15,188 nucleotides of DNA, from assembly GCA_027484495.1 (NCBI GenBank), contig JAIXSW010000609.1, positions 1 to 15,188 of the forward strand. Reading direction: 5' to 3'. This document shows positions 14,363-15,188 of this stretch, one piece after another. A model generated the notes under the pieces. The model was given only the letters and a program-made list of their open reading frames with translations. It was not told the DNA's origin and did not search any database. The first letter of the stretch is position 1, and each line of letters starts with the position of its first letter. Both the position numbers and the translations under genes were made by a program. The DNA comes from Gammaproteobacteria bacterium. Lineage in GTDB: Bacteria; Pseudomonadota; Gammaproteobacteria; Enterobacterales; Alteromonadaceae.

Positions 14363-14851
14363 ATGTCGGTTCAAACCATTTACCTGTTACGTCATACCAA
14401 AGCCGAAGATCGATCTGTATTGCGCCCCGATGTTGATCGGTGTCTGGTGGAGAAAGGCCGGCAGCAGGCGCTGCGGATTGGCAATTTTATTCGCCGTCAG
14501 CAATTGCAGCCAGATCTGGTGCTGACCAGTCCTTATCCCCGCGCCTTACAAACTGCGATGCTGGTGTGTGCCAGTGCCGATTTGCAAACCGAAGTCCAGG
14601 AGACTTTGTGGCTGTCACATGGCACCGCCGCGGAAATACAGCTGGCACACATCGAGCAAGCGCGGGCAGACTGGCCGGCTACGTTGCTCCTGGTTGGGCA
14701 CGAGCCTGAATTATCCCAGTTGTTGGCGCTGATGCTGGGGTGCAGTGCACAGCAATTGTCGGTGAAAAAGGGCACGCTGGTCGCTGTGCAATATGATGCG
14801 CAGGCAGGTTGGCGTTTGCTGTGGTCGTTGCCTTGTCAGCTGATGCGTTGA
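14363..14851 (+). CDS. sixA: Phosphohistidine phosphatase SixA
   Basis: A histidine-phosphatase-superfamily member. SixA dephosphorylates phosphohistidine, in E. coli on phosphotransfer proteins such as the ArcB Hpt domain and the nitrogen PTS. The 162 residues (E. coli 161) show the catalytic RHT (10-12) in YLLRHTKAEDRSVLRP, VLTSPYPRALQTA with R60, and the second catalytic histidine in LLLVGHEPELSQLL (H113). An acidic proton donor is expected near 80-90, but I could not fix it. The start is the ATG at 14363 with GGAG 5 nt upstream. The in-frame GTG at 14357 overlaps that ribosome-binding site and is unlikely. The gene follows the hairpin cluster, and no other phosphorelay gene adjoins it here; the hybrid kinase is about 12 kb away. 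Confidence 0.9.
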   Translation: MSVQTIYLLRHTKAEDRSVLRPDVDRCLVEKGRQQALRIGNFIRRQQLQPDLVLTSPYPRALQTAMLVCASADLQTEVQETLWLSHGTAAEIQLAHIEQARADWPATLLLVGHEPELSQLLALMLGCSAQQLSVKKGTLVAVQYDAQAGWRLLWSLPCQLMR

Positions 14852-15034
14852 AGAATCATTCGCCTGCGTTACGTTAAGTTGCCAGAATTTGCCAGTGCGG
14901 TGGTCGTCCTCTCGTCCCTTCTGCGCCCTGCTTATCACAAATATTTGCCATGACAGGGTCACAAAGCACTAAGCTGAAATATTGCTTGCCTGAAATCCCA
15001 CAGGCGACAACTTCAGTGGTGGTGGAGGTGTGTG
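14852..15034. other. Gap between sixA and the lipoprotein gene
   Basis: 183 nt with no gene or clear terminator. I see no convincing -35/-10 pair. The right end has the strong ribosome-binding site GGAGG (15024-15028) of the next gene. Confidence 0.4.
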
Positions 15035-15188
15035 ATGTGGCGAATAGTACTGATGCTGCTGATGGCAGCGCTCACTGGCTGTCAGCAGACGCCGGCGAAT
15101 CAAATGCTGCGTTCTGCTGACGATTTATTACAAAATCAGGCATTTATGCCGGTTGATACTCCCATCGAAACGCGTGAGCAGATTTTTA
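15035..15188 (+). CDS. Putative lipoprotein, C-terminus cut by window edge
   Basis: 51 residues are visible. The signal sequence MWRIVLMLLMAALTGC ends in the lipobox L-T-G-C (C16), followed by QQTPANQ. Gln at +2 predicts sorting to the outer membrane. GGAGG lies 6 nt before the ATG, a strong site. The mature part begins with a charged, probably helical stretch (SADDLLQNQAF, ETREQIF). I do not recognise the family from so short a fragment. Confidence 0.75.
   Translation, partial: MWRIVLMLLMAALTGCQQTPANQMLRSADDLLQNQAFMPVDTPIETREQIF

Noticed and set aside
13926..14525. Open frame of 199 codons on the plus strand through the hairpin cluster into sixA
   Set aside because: It begins in the tRNA terminator, its sequence is translated hairpin repeat, and it overlaps sixA in another frame; no ribosome-binding site or family resemblance.

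Overview
The window looks like chromosome of a gammaproteobacterium, most likely an Alteromonadales/Chromatiaceae-type organism close to Rheinheimera or Alishewanella. This is an inference from protein flavour (an Oar-like TonB-dependent receptor, a secreted EEP-family enzyme, a SixA phosphatase) and from E. coli-like DeoB, DeoD, Gpt and Udk sequences. No genus-specific marker is present.

Layout. Positions 1-2150 (minus) hold most of a hybrid sensor histidine kinase whose C-terminus lies beyond the left edge. A tRNA operon follows (Phe-Thr-Phe, 2405-2717) with a clear promoter and terminator. Then comes deoB-deoD-gpt (3041-5472, plus), ended by a 20-bp perfect stem-loop that can also serve the convergent EEP-family gene (5575-6753, minus). 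That gene is divergent from a large TonB-dependent receptor (7114-10275, plus). Next are udk (10435-11067), then nupC followed after 15 nt by an Fe(II)/2-oxoglutarate oxygenase (11423-13606). A lone tRNA-Leu(CAG) (13827-13911) follows. Behind it is a gene-free stretch of about 450 nt packed with hairpins and bounded by two identical 35-bp repeats. The right end carries sixA (14363-14851) and the start of a lipoprotein gene cut by the window edge.

How the genes fit together. Five adjacent genes belong to nucleoside uptake and salvage: NupC (inner-membrane import), DeoD (purine nucleoside phosphorolysis), DeoB (ribose-phosphate isomerisation), Gpt (xanthine/guanine salvage) and Udk (uridine/cytidine salvage). 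Interspersed with them are a secreted EEP-family nuclease/phosphatase-like enzyme and an outer-membrane TonB-dependent receptor. Together they could form a route from extracellular nucleic acid or nucleotide to the cytoplasm. The assignment of the receptor and the secreted enzyme to this route is inferred from neighbourhood only. The oxygenase behind nupC is the least explained member and may act on a nucleoside or base.

The most unusual non-coding signal is the hairpin cluster at 13941-14253, in which stems differ in sequence but loops repeatedly contain TCC or its complement GGA.
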